The position numbers were made by a program, and so were the translations under genes. Positions 42,761 through 51,496 of a stretch of 64,000 bases of DNA are shown here, piece after piece. Location: NCBI GenBank assembly GCA_043513815.1, contig CP121313.1, forward strand, positions 868,001 to 932,000, read 5' to 3'. The notes under the pieces are model-generated. The model was not told where the DNA came from. It ran no database searches and worked only from the letters and a program-made list of their open reading frames with translations. The stretch's first letter is position 1; every line of letters starts with the position of its first letter. Source of the DNA: JANQIO01 sp043513815. GTDB taxonomy: Bacteria; Pseudomonadota; Gammaproteobacteria; Pseudomonadales; Halieaceae.

Positions 42761-44070
42761 GTCCCTGGCTCATTCGTCTCGGCAGGCTGCCCGTATACCT
42801 GCGCAGTTTTATCAGTCACGCGCGTCGCAATGGGTCGGCCGCTGCGTTGGTGAAGGCCTACCAGTACGTCAGCTGGGGCTTCGGCCATGGCTATGGCGGC
42901 AGCTTTCGGCGTTGGTTTGCCCGCAGCGGGATGGATGCGCAGCCGGCTCCGGCGCAGGATGTTTTCGCTACCCCTTCGGTACTGATCGTGGGCCCCCTGG
43001 ACCTGCCCCAGTGCCGCAAGTACCGGGTGGTTCAGAAACTGGAGTTGCTGCATGGCCAGGGTATCCACTGCCACATGAGCCATGTTGAAGACCAGGTGCG
43101 GGTGTACAACCTCATGCAGACCGCGACCCACCTGCTGTTTTACCGGGTGGCGGCCTCGCCGTTGATCGAGAGCTATATCGCCGAGGCTCGACGCCTGGGG
43201 CTGGTGCTGGGCTATGACATAGACGACCCGATCTTTGACGCCGCGACCTACCGCGCCAACCGCAACCTGGAAACCCTTTCCGAAGCCGAACGGGAGCAGC
43301 TGCTGGATTCGGCCGAGTTGCACCTTGAGGTCATGCGTCAATGCGAACACCTGTTCGTCAGCACGCGCGGCATGGCGGACCGCGTGAAAGCACAGCTGGG
43401 TGTGGAACCTGCGATCTGGCCCAACGCGGTTGACGCCGAAACTGCGCAGCTTGGCGCTCGCTTCAGTGACCGGCCGCCGGCCGCGGCGGAGGAAACCGTG
43501 GTGGCCTACATGTCAGGCTCCCGCGCTCACGATCGCGATTTCGAACTGCTGGCGCCGGTACTTGCGGAACTGCTGGAGCAGCAACCCACCCTGGTGCTGA
43601 TGCTGGTGGGCTATGTGCAGGTGCCGAACAGCCTTGCGCCCTACAGCGAGCGATTGCGACTCATTCCCTTCGGCAATTATCACGAGTATTTCGCCGCACT
43701 GTCTCGCGCGCAGGTGGTGGTGGTGCCGCTGCTGATCGATGCCTTCAATGAATGCAAAAGCGCTATTCGCTTCTACGAGGCATCCCTGCTGGGCATCCCG
43801 GTGGTGGCATCACGGGTAGGGCAGTTCAGCGAGGTGATCGAACACGGGGTCAACGGCTATCTTGCCGCTGATCTTGCGGAATGGCGCGACTGCCTGGCTG
43901 CGCTGTTGGCTGATGCCGGTCTGCGTCACCGAATGGGCGACGCAGCGCAGGCCACAGTGGCTGCAAAACATACGGTGGCCGCCATTGTTCCCGAGGTGCT
44001 CCCTGCGCTGGCCGCAATGGGGGTAATGGTGACTAAAGCGGTACACCCGCATTCGGAGACCGGGGCATGA
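42757..44070 (+). CDS. Family 4-like glycosyltransferase
   Basis: A 437-residue GT-B enzyme. The N-terminal Rossmann half includes VLIVGPLDLPQCRKYRVVQK, LVLGYDIDDPIFDAATYR and MRQCEHLFVSTRGMADRV. The C-terminal half has VVAYMSGSRAHDRDFELLAP as the start of the second fold, and SAIRFYEASLLGIPVVASRV as the nucleotide-sugar-binding E-loop. The short spacing and the DIDDP motif are typical of GT4-like enzymes of exported-glycan loci (CgeB-like group). It is coupled by 4-base overlaps to genes on both sides, so it works with the GT-A enzyme upstream and the GT4 downstream. Sugar and linkage unknown. Confidence 0.85.
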   Translation: MSPWLIRLGRLPVYLRSFISHARRNGSAAALVKAYQYVSWGFGHGYGGSFRRWFARSGMDAQPAPAQDVFATPSVLIVGPLDLPQCRKYRVVQKLELLHGQGIHCHMSHVEDQVRVYNLMQTATHLLFYRVAASPLIESYIAEARRLGLVLGYDIDDPIFDAATYRANRNLETLSEAEREQLLDSAELHLEVMRQCEHLFVSTRGMADRVKAQLGVEPAIWPNAVDAETAQLGARFSDRPPAAAEETVVAYMSGSRAHDRDFELLAPVLAELLEQQPTLVLMLVGYVQVPNSLAPYSERLRLIPFGNYHEYFAALSRAQVVVVPLLIDAFNECKSAIRFYEASLLGIPVVASRVGQFSEVIEHGVNGYLAADLAEWRDCLAALLADAGLRHRMGDAAQATVAAKHTVAAIVPEVLPALAAMGVMVTKAVHPHSETGA

Positions 44071-45287
44071 GCCGGCGGCTGCTGGTACTGAACGTGCACT
44101 ATGCGCCGCAGAGTTTTGGCGGCGCGACAGTAGTGGCAGAAGCCATCAATAAAAGCCTGGTGCAAGACCTGGGCTGGCAGGTCACCGTGATTACCACCCA
44201 CGTCGACCCGGCTATTCCCGCCTATAATCTGCGCCGTTACCGAACCCGGTCGGTGGATGTGATTTCCATCAATCTGCCTACTGAGAAGCGCTACCAGGAC
44301 GACTACCAGAATATCTATGTCGACCAGGTGATCGAGAGTCTGTTGCCGCGGATCGCTCCTGACGTGGTGCACGCCCATGCGGTGCAGCGCCTGGGTTGCG
44401 GCTACTTCGCCGCCATCAAGGCACTGGGGATTCCACTGGTGGTGAGCGTGCACGACGCCTGGTGGCTGTGCGATCGCCAGTTCATGGTCGACCTCAACGG
44501 TCGCTACTGTTTCCAGAAGGAGATTTCCCCGGACCGTTGCCGCTACTGCGTCGATCGCCCCGACGAGTTCGAACAGAAACTGGACGTGATGCGGGCCGGG
44601 CTGGCGCAGGCCGACCTGGTGCTGGCCCCCAGCCGCTTCCAGGCCGATCTGTACATCGCCAACGGGTTTGAGAACTGCCGCGTCAACGGCAATGGCATCG
44701 TGCCGCCGGGAACGCCGACGCCCGCCCTGAGGTCCACTACCGACAAGCTCAACTTCGGCTTCCTGGGTGGGCCTGGGCCGCTCAAAGGCGCGCCGGTTAT
44801 TGTTGAAGCTCTGAACCAGTTACCGGAGTACCGCGACTACGTATTGCAGGTGGTAGATGCTGCCCAGAACGTGGGCGTGAGCTGGAAAGACCCTAACTTC
44901 TGGCAGGTGCCGGGCGAGGTGGTTTTCACTCCCGCCTACGACCAGGCCGGTATCGATGACTTCTACGCCGGCATCGACGTGTTACTGTTTCCTTCCCAGT
45001 GGAAGGAAAGCTTTGGCCTGACGGTGCGCGAGGCACTGGCCCGGGATGTCTGGGTGATCGCTTGCAGCGAGGGCGGTGTCGGCGAGGCGATCCGGGACGG
45101 AGAAAATGGCGAATTGATTCCTATGACAGCCAACCCCGAGCCCCTGCGAGCCGCCATGGCCCGCTGCCTGGCCCAGCCGGACCGGATGCGCGCTCATCGC
45201 AACCCGCACGCTGAGAGTATTCGCCTGTTCCCCGAGCAGGCCCGCGAGCTGGATGAATGGCTTCGGGATCTGGTGGACGGGAAATGA
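44067..45287 (+). CDS. Family 4 glycosyltransferase
   Basis: A 406-residue retaining GT-B glycosyltransferase. RLLVLNVHYAPQSFGGATVV opens the acceptor domain (the glycine-rich turn after YAPQSFGG), and HAHAVQRLGCGYFAAIKALG and VSVHDAWWLCDRQFMV are typical GT4 blocks. The donor domain has NFGFLGGPGPLKGAPVIVEA and the E-x7-E-like motif SQWKESFGLTVREALARD. A Cys-rich insert (CFQKEISPDRCRYC) in the acceptor half is also common in this subgroup. Both ends overlap neighbouring genes by 4 bases. It would add a hexose or deoxyhexose to the growing glycan. Confidence 0.9.
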   Translation: MSRRLLVLNVHYAPQSFGGATVVAEAINKSLVQDLGWQVTVITTHVDPAIPAYNLRRYRTRSVDVISINLPTEKRYQDDYQNIYVDQVIESLLPRIAPDVVHAHAVQRLGCGYFAAIKALGIPLVVSVHDAWWLCDRQFMVDLNGRYCFQKEISPDRCRYCVDRPDEFEQKLDVMRAGLAQADLVLAPSRFQADLYIANGFENCRVNGNGIVPPGTPTPALRSTTDKLNFGFLGGPGPLKGAPVIVEALNQLPEYRDYVLQVVDAAQNVGVSWKDPNFWQVPGEVVFTPAYDQAGIDDFYAGIDVLLFPSQWKESFGLTVREALARDVWVIACSEGGVGEAIRDGENGELIPMTANPEPLRAAMARCLAQPDRMRAHRNPHAESIRLFPEQARELDEWLRDLVDGK

Positions 45288-46399
45288 AACCAGAACTGAT
45301 CATTCATGTCGGTCGGCCCAAGGTGGGCTCCACCGCGCTGCAGGCCTTCCTGAACCAGAATCGATCGGCCCTGGCAGAGCAGGGAATCTGCTACCCGAAA
45401 ACCGGTCTGTACCATGGCGCCTCTCACCATTTCTCCCTGGTTTTCCTGCCCGGATTGCCCGACTACCCCGTGGTCAGGGATATCGTGCCCGATGAGCTGT
45501 ATACCGCGCTGGCCGAGGAAATCACCGCCAGCGGCCTGTCGCGGGCGGTGATTTCCTCCGAAAACTTCTGGCTGGTGAAGCCGGCGAAGCTGAAGCGCCT
45601 TGTGAGCGAACGCTTTGATGTGAAAATCGTTGCCTACCTGCGCCGTCAGGACGAGGTCATGGTGTCGAGTTTCATCCAGGAAATACGCGGCGGCATGCTC
45701 TCGCTGGACACAGCGATGGAAGACTACCTGGCCGACCAGGGGCGCCTGAAGCTGCTGGACTACGACGTGGTGCTGGCAGACTGGGAAAAAGCCTTTGGCT
45801 TCGAGAATGTCAGCGTGCGGCTCTATGAGGCCATGGAGGCGGGTATCGAGCGGGACTTTCTCGCGCTGCTGGGGCTCAATACCCAGCGCGACTTCGTGTT
45901 CAGCGAGGCGCGTCGCAACGCCAGTCCGGCGCTGGACCTGCTGCGCATGCTGGAAACCCTGCGAGCTTACCCGGTCGGCGAGGTTGCGCATCGTCAGCTG
46001 TCGGGCATCCTCACAGAGGTATCGGAACAGCTCGGCAGCAAAGACGGTCTCGACCCCAAAGCCCTGATCACCGCCAGCCAGCGGCAACAGGTCATGAAGC
46101 AGTTCGCCGATTCCAACCAACGGCTGTTCGAACGCCATCACTGCGGAGGCCACCGCTTCCCGGATATCGACCCCGACACGGGTTCGCCAACTGATGTGCC
46201 GGAGGTTCCACGGCCGGGCAGGGAACTGCGCGCACTGCTGGGTATCATTGCCTACCAGCAGCGGCAGATCCAGGTGCTGGCCAACCGGGTCGCACACCTG
46301 GAGCGCCGCAGCGGCACTTCTACCCTGCCGACGCCGCTTGCGCCGGTCTCTGGAAAAGGCCTCCTGGGCCGACTACTGAGCCGGCTGCGCCGGCGCTGA
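45284..46399 (+). CDS. Sulfotransferase-like P-loop protein
   Basis: A 371-residue protein starting MKPELIIHVGRPKVGSTALQ, a P-loop like the PAPS-binding loop of sulfotransferases found in polysaccharide loci. KIVAYLRRQDEVMVSSFIQ resembles the 3'-phosphate-binding element and VSVRLYEAMEAGIERDFLAL the distal conserved block. It has no GWA module, so it is distinct from the two paralogues at 32341-34318. The C-terminus is Arg-rich (SRLRRR). The start overlaps the GT4 stop by 4 bases. The last 27 bases overlap, antisense, the 3' end of the convergent SGNH-like gene. Sulfate transfer to the glycan is inferred. Confidence 0.72.
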   Translation: MKPELIIHVGRPKVGSTALQAFLNQNRSALAEQGICYPKTGLYHGASHHFSLVFLPGLPDYPVVRDIVPDELYTALAEEITASGLSRAVISSENFWLVKPAKLKRLVSERFDVKIVAYLRRQDEVMVSSFIQEIRGGMLSLDTAMEDYLADQGRLKLLDYDVVLADWEKAFGFENVSVRLYEAMEAGIERDFLALLGLNTQRDFVFSEARRNASPALDLLRMLETLRAYPVGEVAHRQLSGILTEVSEQLGSKDGLDPKALITASQRQQVMKQFADSNQRLFERHHCGGHRFPDIDPDTGSPTDVPEVPRPGRELRALLGIIAYQQRQIQVLANRVAHLERRSGTSTLPTPLAPVSGKGLLGRLLSRLRRR

Positions 46400-47470
46400 T
46401 TCCCCGCCCGCCAGCTGCGGCCAGCGTCGCTGAATTTCCCGTGCCGTCAGCTTCGCGGCTACCGCCTGTCCCGCTGCACTCCAGTGGCTGTCATATTTGA
46501 ACAGCAGCTCTTCGCCGCCGTCGGCGAGGAATGCCGGGTACAGGTTCACGACCGGAAAATGCTCTGATTCCAGGGCGTGCATGATTCGCTGGCCGCGCGT
46601 GAGTGTCTGCTCATCGATCAGCTCGAAACGATAAACGGCGATACGCGAGGGAATGATCAGGGCCAGGTAGTGCAGCCCCAGGTCCTCCACCTTGCGGCGC
46701 CGCTGCTCCATAAGCGACGTAATAGCCTCGACCGGTGAGCCGTCGGAGCGGTAGGGAATGGCCAGATAGGGACGAGTCCCGAACAGGTGATATTCCTTGA
46801 GGTCCGCCAACAGCCGGCTGAACTGGCGAGCAATGATGTCGGCAAGCCACCAGCCCGGCCGCAGCAGTGGTTTCATCATCGCCTGGGGGGCAGGCAGTGC
46901 CTCCCTGGCCAGGGGTTTGTAGGCGACCCGTCCCGCGGCGTTGAGCTGGTAGGAGCGGGTGGCGAGTGCCGCGCTGGCAAGGTGTCGCTCGTGGTATACG
47001 TCGACCACCAGCTCCACGTTTTCCAGCCCTGGCTTCGACAGGGTTGCAAGCGGGTTACCGTGCGCACCGTTGAAGGTGGCAATGCCTGAGCTTGTTGCCA
47101 GCTGCCAGGGGAAGGTCTCGTGATCGGACACGCCGGAACCAAAGACGTTGGAGCGGCCCTGCACCAGGATGCGCGCCGGACCCATGTCGGCCGGCACCGA
47201 ACGAAAGCCGTCGGCGTCTGTGCTGACAAAGGTCTCCCGTGTTTCCTGGTACAGGAAGAAATAGCGGTGGCCCAGGTCGGAATATTCAACGCCCCGCCAG
47301 GTGGAATCGTCCCGCGCCGTCCGGTTGGCCCACAGGAAGAAGTACTCCCAGGCCCGGTAGTAGAAAACTTCCGGCTTCGCCAGATAAAGCGCGGCCACTG
47401 CAGCGTGCATGGCCAATACCGCGAGCAGTACCAGCCCGAAGGCGCGCAGGAAGGGATGTCGGAGTAGCAT
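46373..47470 (-). CDS. SGNH/AlgX-like acetyltransfer partner of MBOAT copy 2
   Basis: A 365-residue protein with one N-terminal membrane helix (FLRAFGLVLLAVLAMHAAVAAL) and a periplasmic SGNH-like domain. ARILVQGRSNVFGSGVSD corresponds to block I, where Ser of GRSN is the presumed nucleophile. FKYDSHWSAAGQAVAAK near the C-terminus is the DxxH block that holds catalytic Asp and His in AlgX/AlgJ-type proteins (DHHW-like). It starts 2 bases after the MBOAT stop, so the pair is a two-gene operon for O-acylating an exported glycan. Its 3' end overlaps the opposite-strand sulfotransferase-like gene by 27 bases. Confidence 0.8.
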   Translation of the reverse strand: MLLRHPFLRAFGLVLLAVLAMHAAVAALYLAKPEVFYYRAWEYFFLWANRTARDDSTWRGVEYSDLGHRYFFLYQETRETFVSTDADGFRSVPADMGPARILVQGRSNVFGSGVSDHETFPWQLATSSGIATFNGAHGNPLATLSKPGLENVELVVDVYHERHLASAALATRSYQLNAAGRVAYKPLAREALPAPQAMMKPLLRPGWWLADIIARQFSRLLADLKEYHLFGTRPYLAIPYRSDGSPVEAITSLMEQRRRKVEDLGLHYLALIIPSRIAVYRFELIDEQTLTRGQRIMHALESEHFPVVNLYPAFLADGGEELLFKYDSHWSAAGQAVAAKLTAREIQRRWPQLAGGESAPAQPAQ

Positions 47471-47472
47471 GG

Positions 47473-48906
47473 TCAGAACTGGAAGTAGATGAAGGCCTGG
47501 TCGGAGCTGCTCCCGGCCAGAGGTTGAAAGACCAGCGCGGCCGCGACCACGCCCAGCACAAGCCCCCAGCCTGCGCTGGGTCGCCACTGCCAGCGAACCG
47601 GGATGTCCCTGGCAGGCTGCTCGCGGTAGATCTGCGACGTATTGGGCGCCAGCCATACCATTGCCAGCAGCGCCGCCAGTGCGCCGATCACCAGGTACTC
47701 ATCATGGGTGTAGGGGGTCAACTCCACGCCAGCAAACATGCGCTGGTATACGAGCTGGGCATGTTCCATGGTGGGTGAGCGAAAGATCACCAGCGCCAGC
47801 GCCCAGAAATTGAAGGTGAGCAGGGTGCCCAGCCAGCCGGGCATTTTAAGGCCCAGGTCACGCCAGCCCTGGTGCAGCATCACCGCGGTGCCATGCAGGC
47901 AGCCAAACACAACGAAGTTCCAGCCGGCACCGTGCCAGATGCCGGTGACCAGGAAAGCGATGAACAGGTTGGCATACATGCGCGCCTGGCCGCGCTTGCC
48001 GGCACCCAGTGGCGCGTAGACATAGCGCATGATGAAGTCGCTGAGGGTGATATGCCAGCGGCGCCAGATATCGCGGATATTGCTGGCCTGGTAGGGGCTG
48101 TTGAAATTGATGGGCAGCTTGATGCCGAACATCATTGCTGCACCGATCGCCATATCCGAATAGCCACTGAAGTCGAAGTACAGCTGGAACGTATAGGCGT
48201 AGGTGGCTATCCAGGCGTTGAGGCCGGTGACGAAGTCGGGGTTGTTGGCGTCAAATACCAGGCTGACCCAGGGAATAAGTTGATCGGCGATAGCCACCTT
48301 CTTGAACATGCCCGCCACGAAAATACTGATGCCCAGCGCCAGTCGATTGGCATCGATGCGCTGCAGGCGGTCCGGTGCCAGCTGCGGGATCAGTTTCCGG
48401 TGGTGAACGATGGGGCCGGCAATCAGCTGTGGGAAGAAGCAGACAAACAGGCTGTAGCGCAGGAACGGGTAGGGCCTGGCATCGCCGCGGTAGGCGTCTA
48501 CCACGTAGGCGACCTGCTGCAGCGTGAAAAACGAAATCGCCAACGGCAGTATGATGGTTTCCAGGTGAAAGCTGCTGCCCGCGATCTGGTTGCTGGCATC
48601 GATCAGGAAATTGGCGTATTTGAAGTAGCCCAGTAACCCGAGGTTGCCCGCCAGGGCAATTAACAGCAAGCCCTTGTGGGCACGGGGCTCACCGCGGCTC
48701 ATCGCGTTGCCAAGGGCATAGTTGAACAGGATCGACCCGACGATCAGCACCAGGTACTGGGGATTCCACCAGCCGTAGAAGAACAGCGAGGCCGCTACCA
48801 GCCAGGCGAGACACCAGGTCGGCTGGTGGCGGCTGATCAGCAATTGATAGACCAGCAGCGCGACCGGCAGGAACAGGCAAAAATAGACGTGGGAGATAAA
48901 GAGCAA
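47473..48906 (-). CDS. MBOAT-family O-acyltransferase (AlgI-like), copy 2
   Basis: A 477-residue inner-membrane acyltransferase with about ten or eleven helices. The same landmarks as copy 1 are present: FFPQLIAGPIVHHRKLIPQ, LYFDFSGYSDMAIGAAMMFG, WRRWHITLSDFIMRYVYAPL and the catalytic-His segment TGIWHGAGWNFVVFG. Overall similarity to the protein at 35609-37009 is clear but the termini differ, so they are paralogues probably serving different acceptor sugars or positions. It is the first gene of the - strand pair with the SGNH-like partner. The 227 bases upstream are shared with a divergent GT2 gene. Confidence 0.93.
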   Translation of the reverse strand: MLFISHVYFCLFLPVALLVYQLLISRHQPTWCLAWLVAASLFFYGWWNPQYLVLIVGSILFNYALGNAMSRGEPRAHKGLLLIALAGNLGLLGYFKYANFLIDASNQIAGSSFHLETIILPLAISFFTLQQVAYVVDAYRGDARPYPFLRYSLFVCFFPQLIAGPIVHHRKLIPQLAPDRLQRIDANRLALGISIFVAGMFKKVAIADQLIPWVSLVFDANNPDFVTGLNAWIATYAYTFQLYFDFSGYSDMAIGAAMMFGIKLPINFNSPYQASNIRDIWRRWHITLSDFIMRYVYAPLGAGKRGQARMYANLFIAFLVTGIWHGAGWNFVVFGCLHGTAVMLHQGWRDLGLKMPGWLGTLLTFNFWALALVIFRSPTMEHAQLVYQRMFAGVELTPYTHDEYLVIGALAALLAMVWLAPNTSQIYREQPARDIPVRWQWRPSAGWGLVLGVVAAALVFQPLAGSSSDQAFIYFQF

Positions 48907-49133
48907 GCGGGGATGTCCCTTCTTTTTGCGGCGCCGGCTTTGTCAGGCCTGCCCTTGCCATGGTCTGTGCGCAATCATGCTCGCCGCCGGGTCTGGCGCG
49001 TGGCTTCGATACCGGCGCGGCGGATGGTAATATCTGGTCCCCGCCTCGTGCAAGCGTGCGGTCACGGCAGCAGTACCGCCTGTTACTCGGTTACAGCCCG
49101 CCACAGAGCAGGCACTGTGAGTTCTACAACACT

Positions 49134-50027
49134 ATGAAGCTTGAAGTCTTCGAAGCGGCACCGGGCGCCGCAGGTGCAAACTGGGCCGCGACAGCGGGTC
49201 CACTGGATGTGTCCGTATCCATGGTCACCTTCAACAGCGAGTTCAGCCTGTTGCAGAATACCCTGGATGGCCTGCGGCGCGCTCTGCGCTACGCGCGCGA
49301 CCAGGGGCTCGACATCCGCCTGCAGCTGATGGTGGTGGATAACTCGACCAACGCCCACTACCGGCAGCGGGTGCGGGACCTGGTGCTGGATCGTGATGAC
49401 GACGGCTTTGATCGGGTCGATGTCTGGCACCCTGGCGGCAACATTGGCTACGGTGCCGCCCACAACCAGGCGCTGTATCGGGCGCAGAGCGATTACCACC
49501 TGATCCTGAACCCGGACGTTGAGCTCGCCGAGGATGCTCTTTTCTCAGGGCTGGAGTATATGTGGCGGCATCACGACGTGGCGGCGGTGAGTCCGCGAGC
49601 GACTGATGGCAGCGGGCAGGTCCAGTATCTGTGCAAGCGTTACCCCTCGGTGCTGGTGCTCATGTTGCGAGCCTTTGCCCCTGAGCTGGTCAAGCGACGC
49701 TTCGAAGACTATCTGCACAGCTACGAGATTCGAGACGCCTGCGGCAACGGTTCTGCGGCAGACGTGCCGCTGGTGAGCGGTTGCTGCATGTATGCCCGCA
49801 CGGAATCTCTGCGCAAGGCCCAGGGATTTTCCGACCAGTTTTTCATGTACTTTGAAGATTTTGACCTGTCACTCAGGTTGCAGCCCCTGGGGAGGCTGGT
49901 GTATTTGCCCGGCATGCACATTGTGCATCACGGTGGCTATTCGGCGCGCAAGGGCATGCGCCACATCAGCATGTTCGTGCAATCGGGCTGGAAATTTTTT
50001 CGCCGTCACGGCTGGTGCTGGATCTAG
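49134..50027 (+). CDS. Family 2 glycosyltransferase (rhamnosyltransferase-like)
   Basis: A 297-residue GT-A enzyme. VSVSMVTFNSEFSLLQNTLD begins the fold, LMVVDNSTNAHYRQR is the first acidic loop, GGNIGYGAAHNQAL is the strongly conserved rhamnosyltransferase-type block, and LILNPDVELAEDALF has the DxD-equivalent NPDV. VSGCCMYARTESLRKAQGFSD followed by FFMYFEDFDLSLRL forms the catalytic-base region with the ED motif. This resembles WbbL-type rhamnosyltransferases. The ATG at 49134 has no strong ribosome-binding site, and the open frame upstream is unlikely to be coding. It marks the right edge of the glycan locus. Confidence 0.9.
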   Translation: MKLEVFEAAPGAAGANWAATAGPLDVSVSMVTFNSEFSLLQNTLDGLRRALRYARDQGLDIRLQLMVVDNSTNAHYRQRVRDLVLDRDDDGFDRVDVWHPGGNIGYGAAHNQALYRAQSDYHLILNPDVELAEDALFSGLEYMWRHHDVAAVSPRATDGSGQVQYLCKRYPSVLVLMLRAFAPELVKRRFEDYLHSYEIRDACGNGSAADVPLVSGCCMYARTESLRKAQGFSDQFFMYFEDFDLSLRLQPLGRLVYLPGMHIVHHGGYSARKGMRHISMFVQSGWKFFRRHGWCWI

Positions 50028-50047
50028 CCTGCAGACGACTCGGCGGG

Positions 50048-50617
50048 CTAGCGCCCGTAGAACTCTCGGCGCGCACCGCCTTCGTAGTGCTTGCGGATCA
50101 GTGTGGCCGGATACTCGTTGTAGCGGCTGGCGATATCGCGGGTGGCCCTTGGCAGCCCCGGGCGCAGCGGTGGTTTCAGGCCGGGTGGTCGGACGTGGGG
50201 TGGCCTGGGCCGCAGCGGCGGATGCCCGAAGCCGGGACGCAAACTGCCGCCGCGTCGGACCACTGTCCGGTAGGGTGTGTAGTAGTCATCGTAAGTCGGG
50301 GCGGGATTGGCCGCAGCATAGGCGGCTTTCGCTTCAGCGCGCAGCCTGGCGCGGTGAGCCTCCCGTTCGCGACGATCAGCCGCCATGCGATCGGTGGTCT
50401 CGCGGATGGCTTCCAGTCTGGCGGTATCTATCGAAGAGGGGCTGACGGCCGGCACGCGGTAATCCAGCACTTCAACCGGTGCACCAGCGGGCGGCGGCTG
50501 GTCGGAAAAGCTGACCCGGCCTTCGGCATCCACGGTCTTGTAAACCGTGGCGGCGAACGCAGCCTGGCCGCTTACCAGCAACCACATAGCCAGTAATTTG
50601 ACCCTGGCGGCTCTCAT
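50048..50617 (-). CDS. DUF4124-domain exported protein
   Basis: A 189-residue secreted or periplasmic protein. The signal peptide ends at QAAFA, about residue 22. The mature N-terminus, ATVYKTVDAEGRVSFSDQPP, is the DUF4124 domain (a small beta domain common in exported proteins of Gammaproteobacteria). The rest is a low-complexity helical segment (DRMAADRREREAHRARLRAE) and a Pro/Arg-rich tail (RPRPPHVRPPGLKPPLRP) that could bind nucleic acid, envelope polymers or partner proteins. Function unknown. Its stop codon lies in a 5-bp hairpin (CGGGC/GCCCG at 50044-50057) between it and the convergent GT2 gene. Confidence 0.75.
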   Translation of the reverse strand: MRAARVKLLAMWLLVSGQAAFAATVYKTVDAEGRVSFSDQPPPAGAPVEVLDYRVPAVSPSSIDTARLEAIRETTDRMAADRREREAHRARLRAEAKAAYAAANPAPTYDDYYTPYRTVVRRGGSLRPGFGHPPLRPRPPHVRPPGLKPPLRPGLPRATRDIASRYNEYPATLIRKHYEGGARREFYGR

Positions 50618-50758
50618 GCGAAAAACCTTATCAGCATGGGTCAAGGATAGTCTATTGGCTGTGCCTCCGCACACCGCTGGCCATCGGTACTGCCTGATCC
50701 GCGGCTTGATGGTTTCCTTTCACTTGGCAGGGCGAGTCCCCCGGCTTACCATGCGGCC

Positions 50759-51496
50759 ATGCGCTCAGTTTCCCAGCTCGCCTACTTACAGGCCCTCGAT
50801 ATCCCCGCTCTGGTATCGCGCCGCGACCTGCCGGGCGCCGCCCCTACTCAGCGGATGCAGCTCGCCCGGACCGCCCCCCGGTTGTCTGTGGATTCCACCG
50901 GAGTGCTGGCCACCGGAGTGCCGGCCACCGGAGTGCCGGCCACCGGAGCGCCGGCCGCAGGTGCGCCCGATCTGGCCAGCCTCAGCGCCGGTCTCAAACG
51001 CTCGGTCGCCGACAAGGCTCCCGCTGCGAATGCAGCGAAAAGCCCCGAGTCTGTGGCTGCCGCACCGAAGGCCGGTACCCCCGTCTTTTCGGTGGCCGCT
51101 ACCCTGGCAGGGGGCTGGTACTGGCTGGATGAGATCCCTTCCGGCCGGGAACCTGGCGAAGAGTACGGCCAGCTGCTGCTGGCGATTTGTCGCGCCCTGG
51201 GCTGGTCCCAGGAGCCGGCCCGCATGGAGCGGTTCAGTTATCCGGTGGCGGCCGGCCTGGCGGGGGGTGTTGGCGAGGCGCGCGAGGCACTGCAAGGTTT
51301 CCTGAACGGCAGGCTGTCGCGACTGTCGCCGGCGGGGGTGATTCTCATGGGTGACCTGGACCAGCCCTGGTTTGATCGCGGGTGCTTTGAGGAGCAGCGG
51401 GTGGTACAGACAGTCAGTGCCTGGCAGATGTTGCGGGATGCCTCATTGAAGCGACAGGCCTGGTCCGATCTAAAGGGCCTCAGGGGCGATGGCTGA
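50759..51496 (+). CDS. Hypothetical protein upstream of rimI (position often held by holD)
   Basis: A 245-residue cytoplasmic protein. It opens with SQLAYLQALDIPALVSRRDL, like the start of psi-type (HolD-like) proteins that precede rimI in related bacteria. A variable linker follows in which a 15-base repeat encodes ATGVP repeats (about residues 46-70). The C-terminal domain has GGWYWLDEIPSGREPGEEYG, FLNGRLSRLSPAGVILMGDL and a terminal acidic helix. An analogue of the DNA polymerase III psi subunit is a context-based guess; I cannot see a decisive motif. It overlaps rimI by 8 bases, so the two are cotranslated. Confidence 0.6.
   Translation: MRSVSQLAYLQALDIPALVSRRDLPGAAPTQRMQLARTAPRLSVDSTGVLATGVPATGVPATGAPAAGAPDLASLSAGLKRSVADKAPAANAAKSPESVAAAPKAGTPVFSVAATLAGGWYWLDEIPSGREPGEEYGQLLLAICRALGWSQEPARMERFSYPVAAGLAGGVGEAREALQGFLNGRLSRLSPAGVILMGDLDQPWFDRGCFEEQRVVQTVSAWQMLRDASLKRQAWSDLKGLRGDG
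50895..50954 (+). repeat. 15-base in-frame tandem repeat, four copies
   Basis: Four consecutive copies of CCACCGGAGTGCCGG (first copy with CTGG, last with GCGCC) span 50895-50954, followed by a degenerate fifth. The period of 15 keeps frame and encodes ATGVP-type pentapeptides in the linker of the hypothetical protein. Near-identity of copies suggests recent slippage, so copy number may vary between strains. Confidence 0.85.

Noticed and set aside
50044..50057. CGGGC-TAGC-GCCCG hairpin between the GT2 and DUF4124 genes as a terminator
   Set aside because: Stem of only five pairs and no T-run on either strand; mentioned in the gene entry but not called.
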